Virus record (IMG/VR): IMGVR_UViG_3300031707_006565
Location: 1-64,000 of that record
Origin: a virus
Reading direction: 5' to 3' (one strand)
DNA: 64,000 nucleotides
The notes below the pieces were generated by a model. It saw only the letters and a list, made by a program, of their open reading frames with translations, was not told the DNA's origin and made no database searches. A program made the position numbers and the translations under genes. Below are positions 23,897 through 32,382 of this stretch, in pieces. Every line of letters begins with the position of its first letter. The stretch's first letter is position 1.

Positions 23897-24361
23897 ATGT
23901 CATTAATTAATGGACGAGAACACGATTGGTCAGATATCAAAATCTACTTAAACGGCATCCCGGTCGCTGATGTCAAGGAAATCAATTATCGCGATAAACA
24001 AGAAGCCGAGATGCAACATTCTAAAGGACGCAAGCCTTACGGTGTTGGTTTTGGTAATTATTCAGCCGACGGCGATATAACTCTCACTTTTGAGGAATAT
24101 CGCAAGTTTGCTGATCCGGCATTAGCACTGGGACGAAAAATCTACGATTATGCGCCATTCCCCATTATCATTGCTGTTGCCGATAAAGTAAAGAGAACCG
24201 AAGGTGACCCGCCCCGCGCATACGTGAATCAGGAATTTTCGCCGACCAAAATTATGGTTATCAAGGACACTGTTATTACCGACAAAGACGAATCCCATGT
24301 TCAGAATGTGAAAGAATTGACCGTCAAATTAACATTCATCGCCGAAGACATCGTCGGCTAA
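23897..24361 (+). CDS. tail tube protein
   Basis: A 154-residue beta-barrel-type tube protein downstream of the sheath, starting after AAGGAGGC. Features include 'IKIYLNGIPVADVKEINYRDKQEAE', 'GYGVGFG..SADGDITLTFEEY'-like elements and a C-terminal 'VKELTVKLTFIAEDIVG'. It would form the inner tube through which DNA passes. Position and size are those of Mu M-like proteins. Confidence 0.82.
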   Translation: MSLINGREHDWSDIKIYLNGIPVADVKEINYRDKQEAEMQHSKGRKPYGVGFGNYSADGDITLTFEEYRKFADPALALGRKIYDYAPFPIIIAVADKVKRTEGDPPRAYVNQEFSPTKIMVIKDTVITDKDESHVQNVKELTVKLTFIAEDIVG

Positions 24362-24373
24362 AAATAAATAATG

Positions 24374-24408
24374 AGTGGAATCGGGGAGTCCTTTGCTCCC
24401 CTTCCACT
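24374..24408 (+). terminator. hairpin after the tail tube gene
   Basis: AGTGGAA-GGGGAG pairs with CTCCCC-TTCCACT around a TCCTTTG loop. No T run follows, so it could attenuate transcription or protect the message rather than terminate. Confidence 0.4.
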
Positions 24409-24428
24409 CCCTTAACCTTTAATGTAGG

Positions 24429-24446
24429 GCAAGGCTTTAGCCTTGC
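24429..24446. repeat. GCAAGGCTTTAGCCTTGC hairpin repeat
   Basis: A perfect 8-bp palindrome with a two-base loop inside TGTAGGGCAAGGCTTTAGCCTTGCAGGG. I recall this exact form as a dispersed repeat of many bacterial genomes. It lies just before the tail chaperone start. Confidence 0.6.
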
Positions 24447-24458
24447 AGGGAGTTCACA

Positions 24459-24758
24459 ATGGACGAAAATAAATTAAAACAATTAAAAGAAAAATATGGC
24501 GAAATTTATGAAGTCGAATACGGCGACAAAAAATTCTATTTTCACAAGCCGACCCGCCCCACTTTCAAGCGCTATTATGACAAACTGCTCGATTCGGTCT
24601 ATGACGCCGCTTGTGTCTTGGTTCTCGATTTAGTGATTGAGCCATCTCAAGACGAGATTGCTAAGTTTATCGAGCAAGACCCAGCTTTTCCGATTAAAGT
24701 TGTCGGGAGACTCACCGATTTTTTCGGCTTAGCTACGATTCAGTTAAAGAAAATTTAA
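24459..24758 (+). CDS. tail assembly chaperone, short form
   Basis: A 99-residue protein between tube and tape measure, the invariable place of tail assembly chaperones (Mu gp41-type). It is alpha/beta with a cluster of aromatic and charged residues. The ribosome site is weak. A -1 shift near its end would fuse it to the frame at 24743-24952, giving the longer G-T type product; both forms bind the tape measure in other phages. Confidence 0.7.
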   Translation: MDENKLKQLKEKYGEIYEVEYGDKKFYFHKPTRPTFKRYYDKLLDSVYDAACVLVLDLVIEPSQDEIAKFIEQDPAFPIKVVGRLTDFFGLATIQLKKI

Positions 24759-24952
24759 GGAAATTTCGTGAAGCGATTGACCAAAATACTTTTGTTACTG
24801 CGGAAACTTTAATGAAATTCTATCACATTCCGATACCGGATGACGACCAGCAATTTTTCCGAGCCTTCGCCGAGATTATGTGGTTCGAGGAAAGACTGAT
24901 TAATATGCTTGCCGCCGCCGTCAACCTCGGCCTCTGGGGGAAAAAAAGATGA
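24743..24952 (+). CDS. -1 frameshift extension of the tail chaperone
   Basis: The -1 frame relative to the chaperone is open from before 24743 to TGA 24952, about 69 residues with real amino-acid composition (for example FYHIPIPDDDQQFFRAFAEIMWFEERL). It has no start codon or ribosome site of its own. An A-AAG-AAA tract at 24746-24752 is a candidate slip site, where lysyl-tRNA could re-pair one base back. Such -1 shifts are conserved in tail chaperone pairs. Confidence 0.68.
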   Translation, partial: VKENLRKFREAIDQNTFVTAETLMKFYHIPIPDDDQQFFRAFAEIMWFEERLINMLAAAVNLGLWGKKR

Positions 24953-25000
24953 TTTGTGTTATTCGTTTCTTTTATGTAATTCGTGGTAAAAGGATAAAAT
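24953..25000. repeat. TTCGTGGTAAAAGG spacer repeat
   Basis: GTGTTATTCGTTTCTTTTATGTAATTCGTGGTAAAAGG is a copy of the same spacer family as 8720-8752, ending in an AAAAGGA ribosome site for the tape measure. Confidence 0.5.
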
Positions 25001-25004
25001 AATT

Positions 25005-26870
25005 ATGCCTATTGAAAAACTTGGTATCGAAATTGACGCCATTGCCAAAGATGTTGCCAATCTCAAGGCAATGGTTCAGGATTTGAAAGACATCCAGACT
25101 GCCGCCGGTGGTGCTCAAACTAAGATGTCCGATTTTCAGAAGCAGGCTGAACAGACCCGCTCCCTGCGTGAAACCTTCCAGTCCATGGGTCAAATAGGGC
25201 TTGAAATGATGGCAGTTTCCGGTGGCATTCTCTATGGTATTAAAAAAATTGCAACCAGTTTCATTGATGCTTCGGTTGAGACTGAAAAATATGAACTTAC
25301 TCTAAAGACTCTTTTTAAGAGCGCCCAAAAGGCAAAAGAAGAGCTTGTCTGGGCTAAAGAATTTGAGGACCTTACGCCTTATGCCCTACAGGATGTTATC
25401 AAATCAACCGTTATCTTTCGTAGTTTTGGTCTTGATGCCCGGAAATATCTTGGCATGGCAGGTGATATGGCGGCCGTGTATGGCGGTGACGCTGCGACAT
25501 TGGAAAGCGTTGTAACCGGTGTTGCTCGAGCAATGAAAATTGGCGCTGGCGGAATGGATATTTTAACTCGAAGTTATGCTATAAATGCTCGGGAGGTAAA
25601 AAAATTCGGCTGGTCAGGTCAGACAGAAGATATTGAAGGATTTCGCAAAGCTCTCGAAAAGCTTCTTGTAACCCGATTCGGTGGCGGCATGGCCGAACTT
25701 GCGAAAACTCTACCCGCTTACATTGAAGGTCTTCGTAGCCAATGGAAGAGTTTTAAAGAAGATGTTGGTACACCATTAAAAGTTGCGATACTTCCTGACA
25801 TTGCTAAATTATATGAAGACATCCGAAAATTTCGAAAAACCGATGAATATCTAAAATGGGTCCAAACTATTAAAGATATTTTCGTTGGCATGTACGAGGC
25901 CATCAAAAAAACCGTTACCGAAGCTTGGAAACTTTTAAAACCAATCCTTCAATTTCTTAAAACCCATCCCGAATTTGCCAAGCTCGCCGGTAAGATTCTT
26001 TTTGTCGGTAGTGCCCTTGGATTAGGCATCGGTGCCGCCTTACGTTTTACGTCTCAGATTGGATTAACTATCCTTAGTGTTATGGCATTAAAGGCATCAC
26101 TCATTAGTATTCTTAGTTCTGCTGGTTTAGCTGGTGTTGCTGGAGCTCTTAGTGGCATTACTAGTTTGCTACTTCCTCTCGGTGGTATCGCTGCTGCCGC
26201 TTTTATTGGCTGGGGTCTTGGACAGATAGCTGATGATCTAATAATTGGTGAACGTTCTCTTGCTAAATGGGTCGAATATATCTATGACATTATTGCTGGA
26301 GGTCCAGAGGCAAAGAAAACATTTGAAGATCTTGAATTAATTGAAAAAGGTAAAGGATTTCAGCGACAATTCAAAGACATCAAAAATCTTCGAGGATTAA
26401 TTGCAAAAGGATTAGAAGATATTCCGCCTGAATTAATGAAGTATAAACTTGAACAAAAATTACCTAAAAGTTTAAAAGAGGAATGGCAAAATCTTATTGA
26501 TAAAGGAATAATTCTCCATGCCACACCCGAAACTTATGGTTTAGCATTGGCCGAACTTGATAAAGCCCTCTATGGCTATTCACGTAGGCGGAATCAAATA
26601 AATGAACAACTAAAATTAGCCACCCTTATTGATGAGCGTAAAAAACAAGAACCCCAAATTGCCGGCGTCCCCACTCCGGCCGACCTTGGCATTACGCCGG
26701 TAACTGATATTTATGCCACAACCCGTCCCGAGATTGATAACTATTATTACACGATTCATTTCGAACGCGATTCGGTCCAGATTAATACTCTTGATCTGAG
26801 TCCGGAAAAATTCAAGAAACTGCTCATTGAAATGTTCAACCGCCAATCCTTAGGTCCCCAAACCCCATGA
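25005..26870 (+). CDS. tape measure protein
   Basis: A 621-residue protein with an N-terminal coiled coil, a helical middle and a hydrophobic segment at about 320-410 rich in Gly/Ala/Leu, including likely membrane-spanning stretches. It follows the tail chaperones. Tape measures set tail length at roughly 0.15 nm per residue, so a tail near 90 nm is expected. The C terminus shows an RNase-like or proline-rich linker before the last 60 residues, but no lytic domain is apparent. Confidence 0.85.
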   Translation: MPIEKLGIEIDAIAKDVANLKAMVQDLKDIQTAAGGAQTKMSDFQKQAEQTRSLRETFQSMGQIGLEMMAVSGGILYGIKKIATSFIDASVETEKYELTLKTLFKSAQKAKEELVWAKEFEDLTPYALQDVIKSTVIFRSFGLDARKYLGMAGDMAAVYGGDAATLESVVTGVARAMKIGAGGMDILTRSYAINAREVKKFGWSGQTEDIEGFRKALEKLLVTRFGGGMAELAKTLPAYIEGLRSQWKSFKEDVGTPLKVAILPDIAKLYEDIRKFRKTDEYLKWVQTIKDIFVGMYEAIKKTVTEAWKLLKPILQFLKTHPEFAKLAGKILFVGSALGLGIGAALRFTSQIGLTILSVMALKASLISILSSAGLAGVAGALSGITSLLLPLGGIAAAAFIGWGLGQIADDLIIGERSLAKWVEYIYDIIAGGPEAKKTFEDLELIEKGKGFQRQFKDIKNLRGLIAKGLEDIPPELMKYKLEQKLPKSLKEEWQNLIDKGIILHATPETYGLALAELDKALYGYSRRRNQINEQLKLATLIDERKKQEPQIAGVPTPADLGITPVTDIYATTRPEIDNYYYTIHFERDSVQINTLDLSPEKFKKLLIEMFNRQSLGPQTP

Positions 26871-26934
26871 CCCCGTTAGATAATTTAATGTTTACAATTT
26901 TTATGCAATTAATTAATTTTTTATCTAATGGGGT
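26870..26934. repeat. CCCCGTTAGATAA inverted repeat
   Basis: ACCCCGTTAGATAA at 26870-26883 is inverted, with one G-T pair, at TTATCTAATGGGGT 26921-26934. The 37-base loop is AT-rich. It begins in the tape-measure stop codon and ends before the next ribosome site, so it is a repeat inserted exactly in the spacer. Confidence 0.55.
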
Positions 26935-26940
26935 GAAATT

Positions 26941-27549
26941 ATGTTAAATCCTCTTTCTTTACTTTTCCGTTCCGGTAATCAGACCCTATTCCTGCCTCAG
27001 GTTTTACTCAAGATCGGTCCGCTCGAATTTATCGTCCCAGTCGACATCTCGATTCGCTTGAGCAAAAAAATTGTGATCACCGAAATCTACGGCGCTGATT
27101 TTTCGGTCAAAGAAGATTTTGGCTTATCCGATTTTAACATAACCATCGAAGGCAGAATAGGCGATACCGATTCTTCGGTTGGCGCCAAGATTTGCGGAGT
27201 CAATAAAAAAGTTGAAGCACTCGATTTTCTTGCCAAACTCGTAAAGCTTTACGTAGAACGCCTGCCCTTAGAAATTAATGACGTCTCCGAAGAATTTGCC
27301 CGCAATTTCATCGGTCAGGGCGTCAAAGCGATTGACCAGGCATTTGATCCGCCTTTCGGTGGGCCTACTGAACCCGAAGGAATCTTAGCTAAACTCGGCA
27401 TCACCCATATCGTTTTACAAAGCTTAAACATTCGTCCCCTGCCGGCCGGCCATTACAATTTTTCAATGGAAGCATTATCCGAATCCGCCGAATCCGATCT
27501 CTTCGAAACCAACGAAATTAACCTATTTTTAAAAGAACAACCCTTGTAA
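26941..27549 (+). CDS. tail protein, DUF6046-like
   Basis: A 202-residue protein between tape measure and LysM gene. It has a beta-rich first half ('IRLSKKIVITEIYGADFSVKEDFGLSDFNITIEGRIG') and a helical middle. The order tape measure, this protein, LysM, hub matches other contractile phages in which a DUF6046-type protein connects tail tip components. Function is inferred from context. Confidence 0.6.
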   Translation: MLNPLSLLFRSGNQTLFLPQVLLKIGPLEFIVPVDISIRLSKKIVITEIYGADFSVKEDFGLSDFNITIEGRIGDTDSSVGAKICGVNKKVEALDFLAKLVKLYVERLPLEINDVSEEFARNFIGQGVKAIDQAFDPPFGGPTEPEGILAKLGITHIVLQSLNIRPLPAGHYNFSMEALSESAESDLFETNEINLFLKEQPL

Positions 27550-27550
27550 T

Positions 27551-27763
27551 ATGCAAAATCACACTTTAAAACAAGACGAAGACCTCTGGTTCTTAGCCGA
27601 ATATTATTATGGCGATGCCTCACTCTGGGACCACATCTACTATTTCAATCGCGATATTATTGGCGATGATCCGGAAAACCTTTATCCTGGTATGAGACTC
27701 CTAATCCCCGAACTCGAAATCGGTGATAAATTATTAACCGTGTCTAATGTCGCACTCGAATAA
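27551..27763 (+). CDS. LysM-domain tail protein
   Basis: A 70-residue protein with a LysM fold signature: 'LKQDEDLWFLAEYYYGDASLWDHIYYFN' and 'NLYPGMRLLIPE'. Tail-tip LysM proteins (gpX-type) bind peptidoglycan or stabilise the baseplate hub. It begins one base after the preceding stop. Confidence 0.8.
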   Translation: MQNHTLKQDEDLWFLAEYYYGDASLWDHIYYFNRDIIGDDPENLYPGMRLLIPELEIGDKLLTVSNVALE

Positions 27764-27785
27764 AATCAATGTCAACTTTTAAATT

Positions 27786-28472
27786 ATGAATAATAACCGT
27801 CTAGCAAAAAGTGATAACCACATTGGCCGGCCATTCAATCTTGAAAAATTAATTGCGTTCAAAAATTTAGTCTTTCAATCGCATCCGCGTAAGGTATATT
27901 TTGTCGGCGATACTTTTGATCTCTTATGGTGCACCTGGGCAGACATCATGACCAATGAATTATCCTTACGCGGCTATCGGATTATCATGGAAATCATAAA
28001 TTACGTGTCCAGTTACGGTGGTCAGGTTTTCATAATACCTGGTAATCACGACGAAGGGATTATCCGATACGCCAAAGACCTTGCTCCGGCAATCATTACG
28101 GTCCCTAAAATTACTGATGAAGGTATTTTATTCCTGCACGGCCATCAGTTCGACGTAACGATTAACATTGCTAAAAAAACCATCAATGCAGTCAGCGAAT
28201 GGCTGCCGTTTGTCGGTAAAAAAATCTGGGGCACGCCCGCCGAATTAAAACAATCCAATGAAGTTCAATACACCAATTTATGCGGTATCATGCGGCAAAA
28301 AGTTTTGAACATGGCAAGACAAAGAAACATAAATATTATTTGGGGCCATACTCACCAGGGCGAAAAACAGGAAACGCCCGAAGGACAGCAGGCGGTTAAT
28401 TGCGGCGATGGCATAACCGAAAATACCTACGTAATCATTAAAGGCAATGAAATCAACGTGAGGAAATTATGA
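27786..28472 (+). CDS. calcineurin-like metallophosphoesterase, LpxH-like
   Basis: A 228-residue protein with metal-binding motifs of calcineurin-like phosphoesterases: SDNHIG near residue 9, GDTFDLLW near 40, GNHDE near 88, HGHQFD near 118 and GHTHQ near 183. In the first motif the usual Asp precedes His by one (SDNH). UDP-2,3-diacylglucosamine hydrolases (LpxH) of lipid A synthesis have the same order. No other phage gene needs it, so it is accessory cargo in the tail module. Confidence 0.8.
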   Translation: MNNNRLAKSDNHIGRPFNLEKLIAFKNLVFQSHPRKVYFVGDTFDLLWCTWADIMTNELSLRGYRIIMEIINYVSSYGGQVFIIPGNHDEGIIRYAKDLAPAIITVPKITDEGILFLHGHQFDVTINIAKKTINAVSEWLPFVGKKIWGTPAELKQSNEVQYTNLCGIMRQKVLNMARQRNINIIWGHTHQGEKQETPEGQQAVNCGDGITENTYVIIKGNEINVRKL

Positions 28473-28645
28473 ACAAAGAAGCAAAGAAATTATTAAATGA
28501 TCCAGAAGTCCAGGCGATCATCATAAAAATCATTGCTGAAATCATCGATGAAATTATCGGACTTCTGCACAAGAAACGTTCGCCGAAACCGAATAAAACC
28601 GAAATCGCCGAGACGATTAAGAAAAAAATAAACGACATAGCATAA
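28469..28645 (+). CDS. 58-residue amphipathic helix protein
   Basis: This short gene starts by ATGA overlap with the phosphoesterase and ends with its TAA directly before the next ATG. The Ile-rich stretch 'VQAIIIKIIAEIIDEIIGLL' is a strongly amphipathic or membrane-associated helix, followed by a basic tail. Coupling on both sides is the evidence that it is real. Function unknown. Confidence 0.5.
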   Translation: MNKEAKKLLNDPEVQAIIIKIIAEIIDEIIGLLHKKRSPKPNKTEIAETIKKKINDIA

Positions 28646-28885
28646 ATGGATATCCTTTTCCGCCGAATCATCAATGGTTACTTAAACCGCAAGGAAGATT
28701 ATCCGATATCCGCTGCGGAATATAACTTACTCCCTTACATTTTCATGACGCAGGTTTACAATAATCTCGACTTATCCCAGAATTATGCCGGTGTGCCTTT
28801 GACTTTAAAAGCCCGTGCAGCTGCACGCAACTTAACTATCGCTGAAAGGATGCGTAAATATGCTTCCTACCGCACCACTAAATAA
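28646..28885 (+). CDS. hypothetical protein in the tail module
   Basis: A 79-residue protein immediately after the preceding stop. It has a helical N terminus ('LFRRIINGYLNRKEDYPISAAEYNLLPYIFMTQVYNNLDL') and a basic C terminus. No family is recognised. The run of end-to-end starts from 27786 to here suggests the three genes were gained together. Confidence 0.5.
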   Translation: MDILFRRIINGYLNRKEDYPISAAEYNLLPYIFMTQVYNNLDLSQNYAGVPLTLKARAAARNLTIAERMRKYASYRTTK

Positions 28886-28918
28886 TCTTATGATTTTGAA
28901 TCCTGTCAAAATATAAAT

Positions 28919-29935
28919 ATGCCACACATCGTTCCTCGAGCCGAAATCTACATCAAAACTCAGAAAGGTAAAAATTATTCTGTTACCCGGTTCCAGAAAT
29001 GTAAACTGACTCTCTCTCGTTCCCTGCCCTGTGATATCTGTGAGCTTACCTTACCTAAACTTTCCGATTTAAAACTCTTCCAGGAGAACGATGAGATTGG
29101 GGTCATTCTCGGTAATGACCAAGTCGGCACTAAATGCCTGTTTAAAGGTTATATTTCTACTCTCGCGCCTAAAAACGAACCGGTTCTTACTGCTGAAGAT
29201 TATTTCAAGACTTTCAAGGAAAAGCGTAACACCAAATATTATTTCGATACGCCGGATAAAATTGCCAAAGACGTAATAGAATTTTGCGGCTTTAAATCGG
29301 TCATTCCCAATACCTGGGAATCCAAACAGCATTTTTACTGGAAAATGCAGACTGCGGCCGAAGCCCTGGCTAATTTAGCTCAGATCGGCTGGGACTATTT
29401 TTGCATTCCCGCCACTAAAAAAATCTATTTTTCGATACCTTTTCATCTCGACGATGTCTTATCGCCTAAACCTGCGGTGTACGTCTATCGTTTCGGTTTG
29501 AATATCATCGAATCGCAGCTCGAGTACCGCACCGCTTCACGCATTGCCCGGGCAATCGTTTACGTCACTGACCAGAAATTTCGCGGCCATTCAATCAAAT
29601 ATGAAGAAGGCACCGGCGACCCTTCTAAGATTTTCAATCTTCAGATAGATTTCGACCCGGCGAAACAGAAAGAAGTCAAGGACGCAACCGATCAGGCAGC
29701 CAAATTTGCCAAACAGCAGATCGCTCAATCTCAGGTTTCTGGTTATGCAGGCACGTTTAAAACTTTTGGTAATCCGTTTATCATTCACTCCTTAAAAATC
29801 AAAATCGATGATCCGGACAAACAGGAACGTTCTGGCCACTATTTCATTGACCAGGTCATTCACGAAATCTCACCCGACACCGGCTACAAAATGGAAATCT
29901 CAGTCGGTGGCAAAGACCATGGAGTTACCACATGA
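28919..29935 (+). CDS. baseplate hub protein (gpD/Mu P-like)
   Basis: A 338-residue protein with the profile of phage late control D/gp27-like hubs: an N-terminal beta barrel, 'FKGYISTLAP' in an expected position, 'TPDKIAKDVIEFCGF', and a C-terminal 'SGHYFIDQVIHEISPDTGYKMEISV'. The hub holds the spike. It overlaps the spike gene by four bases. Confidence 0.78.
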   Translation: MPHIVPRAEIYIKTQKGKNYSVTRFQKCKLTLSRSLPCDICELTLPKLSDLKLFQENDEIGVILGNDQVGTKCLFKGYISTLAPKNEPVLTAEDYFKTFKEKRNTKYYFDTPDKIAKDVIEFCGFKSVIPNTWESKQHFYWKMQTAAEALANLAQIGWDYFCIPATKKIYFSIPFHLDDVLSPKPAVYVYRFGLNIIESQLEYRTASRIARAIVYVTDQKFRGHSIKYEEGTGDPSKIFNLQIDFDPAKQKEVKDATDQAAKFAKQQIAQSQVSGYAGTFKTFGNPFIIHSLKIKIDDPDKQERSGHYFIDQVIHEISPDTGYKMEISVGGKDHGVTT

Positions 29936-30516
29936 GATTTGAATTTCCAAATTCAAAAGACGGAATTCAAAATTTTATCATCGGCAAGATCGTCTCGGTT
30001 GATGAAGACCTTTATTCTTGTCAAATTAAACCGGACAAAGACAATATCCCTCAACTCGAGAACGTGCCTCTTCGGGTTTTTAATCTGAAAGATGACTTTG
30101 GCTGCATTATCGTTCCGGAAATCGATTCGCCCTGTCTGGTCGGCTTTATTGAAGGAAAAATAGAACTACCGACTCTATTCTCAGTCCAGCACTGGCAAAA
30201 AATCCTTATCAATTCCGTAGGACAGGGCTTTAGCTTGGCGATTAACAAAGACGGTACAATCGAGCTTGAAACCAAAAATAATGCAAAAATAAAAATTGAT
30301 GGCAACGTTGAAGGCGAAATTTCCGGCGAATTATTGCTTAAAGTCGCCGGCAAAATCCAGCTCGGCCAACAAGGCGCTCATAAAGCCGGCTGGGGTGACC
30401 AGTGGCTCATCTCACACAATGTACACATTCATCCGACTCCGACCGGTCCCTCTGGTCCGCCTAATCCACCGCTGCAGGACTCCGCCGTCAATAGCCAGCA
30501 GGTAAAATTAGATTAA
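29932..30516 (+). CDS. baseplate spike protein (gpV/gp45-like)
   Basis: A 194-residue protein with an OB-like N-terminal domain and a triple-stranded beta-helix-like C terminus, including 'HNVHIHPTPTGPSGPPNPPL' typical of spike tips. It overlaps the hub gene by ATGA. The spike pierces the outer membrane on contraction. Confidence 0.8.
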   Translation: MRFEFPNSKDGIQNFIIGKIVSVDEDLYSCQIKPDKDNIPQLENVPLRVFNLKDDFGCIIVPEIDSPCLVGFIEGKIELPTLFSVQHWQKILINSVGQGFSLAINKDGTIELETKNNAKIKIDGNVEGEISGELLLKVAGKIQLGQQGAHKAGWGDQWLISHNVHIHPTPTGPSGPPNPPLQDSAVNSQQVKLD

Positions 30517-30529
30517 TGAAAGGAGTATC

Positions 30530-30751
30530 ATGGGTGCAATTAAAAATCAGCTAAAACCAGCTTTAACTCAAATCTTTTCTGATACAAGTCCGAATGCGAC
30601 TCCCGAACAAAAAGCCGATCAGATTGCTTCCGCAATCGAGCAGGCAATTCTTTCTGGACTTCGGGTCGAGATTATACCAGGCAACGTTTTAATTGCTGCC
30701 ACTGCCGGCGTTCCCAATCCCGCTCCAATCCCATGCCAACTATTATCATGA
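30530..30751 (+). CDS. small hypothetical baseplate-region protein
   Basis: A 73-residue protein after AAAGGAGT. The sequence 'TPEQKADQIASAIEQAILSGLRVEIIPGNVLIAATAGVPNPA' suggests a helix followed by a beta hairpin. It lies between spike and gp25-like genes. No family is recognised. Confidence 0.5.
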   Translation: MGAIKNQLKPALTQIFSDTSPNATPEQKADQIASAIEQAILSGLRVEIIPGNVLIAATAGVPNPAPIPCQLLS

Positions 30752-30765
30752 ACTCAATCTTTTTA

Positions 30766-30827
30766 TCATTGCGTTATGCGCAGCGATGCGACTGCAAGGA
30801 GAACGGAGTTTAGCGACGTGGCAATCT
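30766..30827. repeat. TCATTGCG...GTGGCAATCT interspersed repeat, copy 3
   Basis: This copy has the ends TCATTGCG and CGACGTGGCAATCT around a longer interior. It covers the putative start of the next gene, and therefore the first 17 or so residues in that reading are repeat-derived. Confidence 0.6.
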
Positions 30828-31174
30828 ACGATTTTAAACTGACCAACGACGACCTGGTCTTCGAAAACAACGACCCGGTTCTTATCTCCGACATCGATCT
30901 CTTAATGCAGGATCTATACAATCAAATCCGCATCCCGTATTACTCCTGGGCGCTCGATTTCCTCTATGGTTCTAAGATTCCCGAATACGTCAATATGCCG
31001 GACGAACCTTTAAAACTAGTTGAGCTCAAACGGGACGTCATCGCAATCTTAAAACGTGAATCCCGCGTCGTAAAAGATTCGTGGGAAATCAAAGTCAAAA
31101 CCGGCTCGATCGAGGCAAAATTCCTGCCGGTTGGCCGAGACGAACCAGTAACGTTAACATTGAAAGCACAATGA
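30776..31174 (+). CDS. gp25-like (GPW) baseplate wedge protein
   Basis: A 132-residue frame whose C-terminal 115 residues match gpW/gp25-type baseplate proteins: 'DLLMQDLYNQIRIPYYSWALDFLYGSKIPEYV' and 'REVIAILKRESRV'-like helices. ATG 30776 lies in the repeat. A GTG at 30818 would start at the family-like 'VAIYDFKLTNDDLVF' and is probably the natural start; AAGGAG is 20 bases upstream, which is not ideal. Confidence 0.7.
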   Translation: MRSDATARRTEFSDVAIYDFKLTNDDLVFENNDPVLISDIDLLMQDLYNQIRIPYYSWALDFLYGSKIPEYVNMPDEPLKLVELKRDVIAILKRESRVVKDSWEIKVKTGSIEAKFLPVGRDEPVTLTLKAQ

Positions 31175-31220
31175 AAATAATTTTTAAATTTTTCAATTCT
31201 TAAATTTTATAAGGAGTTTT

Positions 31221-31751
31221 ATGACTTTTCTTAGAGAATCAGAAATTTATCAAAGCTTAATCGCCAATTTCGAGACCTATCTCGGTTTCACTCCCGGCAG
31301 AATTATCAAAGCAATCTTCCGCGTTACCGCCTCGGCCATCCGGCTTCTTTATGTTGCCCTCGAGTATCTTTACTGGAACATTTTCGCAACTTATGCCGAC
31401 CGTTCTGCTCTCAGGCGAATGTACGAAGATTGGGGTTTAACCTGGGATTCGCCGACTACCGATAATGCCCGGAAAACGATTCTCAACATGTATCGCCAGA
31501 AAGGCGTTGGCACCAAAAAATGGTTTGCTGATACCGTACTCTTTAATTTTTCCGAGGTAACTACCGCAACGATTGAAGCCGGTCTGCGCGGGTTAAATAC
31601 CATTGACATTACGGTTGCTTATCATTCGAATCCAGTTCCGGACGACATCGTCTCCGACATTCAGGATTACTTCACTCAGGATGACAAAGCGGTCTGCGGC
31701 ATCGATGTCCTGATTAAAACTCTTCCCGAACCACAGGTGGCAATAGAATGA
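31221..31751 (+). CDS. compact baseplate J-like protein
   Basis: A 176-residue protein starting after ATAAGGAG. 'FLRESEIYQSLIANFETYLGFTPGRIIKAIFRVTASAIRLLYVALEYLYWNIF' is a J/gp47-type N-terminal part, and the C terminus has 'DITVAYHSNPVPDDIVSDIQDYFTQDDKAVCGIDVLI'. Typical J proteins are about twice as long, so the intervening domain is missing. It lies between gp25- and I-like genes as expected. Confidence 0.68.
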   Translation: MTFLRESEIYQSLIANFETYLGFTPGRIIKAIFRVTASAIRLLYVALEYLYWNIFATYADRSALRRMYEDWGLTWDSPTTDNARKTILNMYRQKGVGTKKWFADTVLFNFSEVTTATIEAGLRGLNTIDITVAYHSNPVPDDIVSDIQDYFTQDDKAVCGIDVLIKTLPEPQVAIE

Positions 31752-31790
31752 AATTTAAAATTCGGTCATTAGAAATTTGAAATTATAACT

Positions 31791-32357
31791 ATGCCCCGCT
31801 ATTCTTTTGATTTTAAAATTCTAACCAACCGTTTCCCATTCAAATGGGGCGGCGAGCAACTTAACAATTTCATGCGCGTGATCCGGGAAACCATCGATGA
31901 CGTTACCACTCAAATTAATGCTCTTTACGATGATCGGTTTTTGATTTACGCAACCGGTCTCGGGCTTGATTATTGGGGTGAAGTCCTCAATCTCAAGCGC
32001 GCTACTGGTGAATCCGATTCGGTTTATCGCGCCCGCCTGCTGGTTGCCTTCCGCGATATCCAGAACTCACTAACGATCGATGCTTACAAAGATGCCATCG
32101 AAGCAGTCACCAGCGAGCGGCCGGATTGCCTCGAGCATTACAAAGAGATCTTCTCCTGGCCCTTTACCTGGGGAAATCCGTTCTATGATTATATCCACCG
32201 CAACATCGTTTCGTTCGTAATTCCTGACGAATTAACCGAAGAACAACTAAACGAAATCTCGGACGATCTCCAGTCAGTCAAACTCGCCACGTTATACGTC
32301 TGGCTAGTCGAGGACTCCGGCTTAGGTTATTATAAATTAAGAAAAGAAATTTTATGA
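31791..32357 (+). CDS. tail protein I-like (Mu gp48-type)
   Basis: A 188-residue protein in the position of gpI/DUF2313 after J. It has 'LLYDDRFLIYATGLGLDYWGEVLNLKRATGESDSVYRARLLVAFRDIQ', typical of gpI-like proteins that join the fibre to the baseplate ('GLDYWGE..NL.R..GESD..YRARL'). It is followed by fibre genes. Confidence 0.78.
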   Translation: MPRYSFDFKILTNRFPFKWGGEQLNNFMRVIRETIDDVTTQINALYDDRFLIYATGLGLDYWGEVLNLKRATGESDSVYRARLLVAFRDIQNSLTIDAYKDAIEAVTSERPDCLEHYKEIFSWPFTWGNPFYDYIHRNIVSFVIPDELTEEQLNEISDDLQSVKLATLYVWLVEDSGLGYYKLRKEIL

Positions 32358-32382
32358 TCTTGAATTTTTTTAGGAGGATTTA

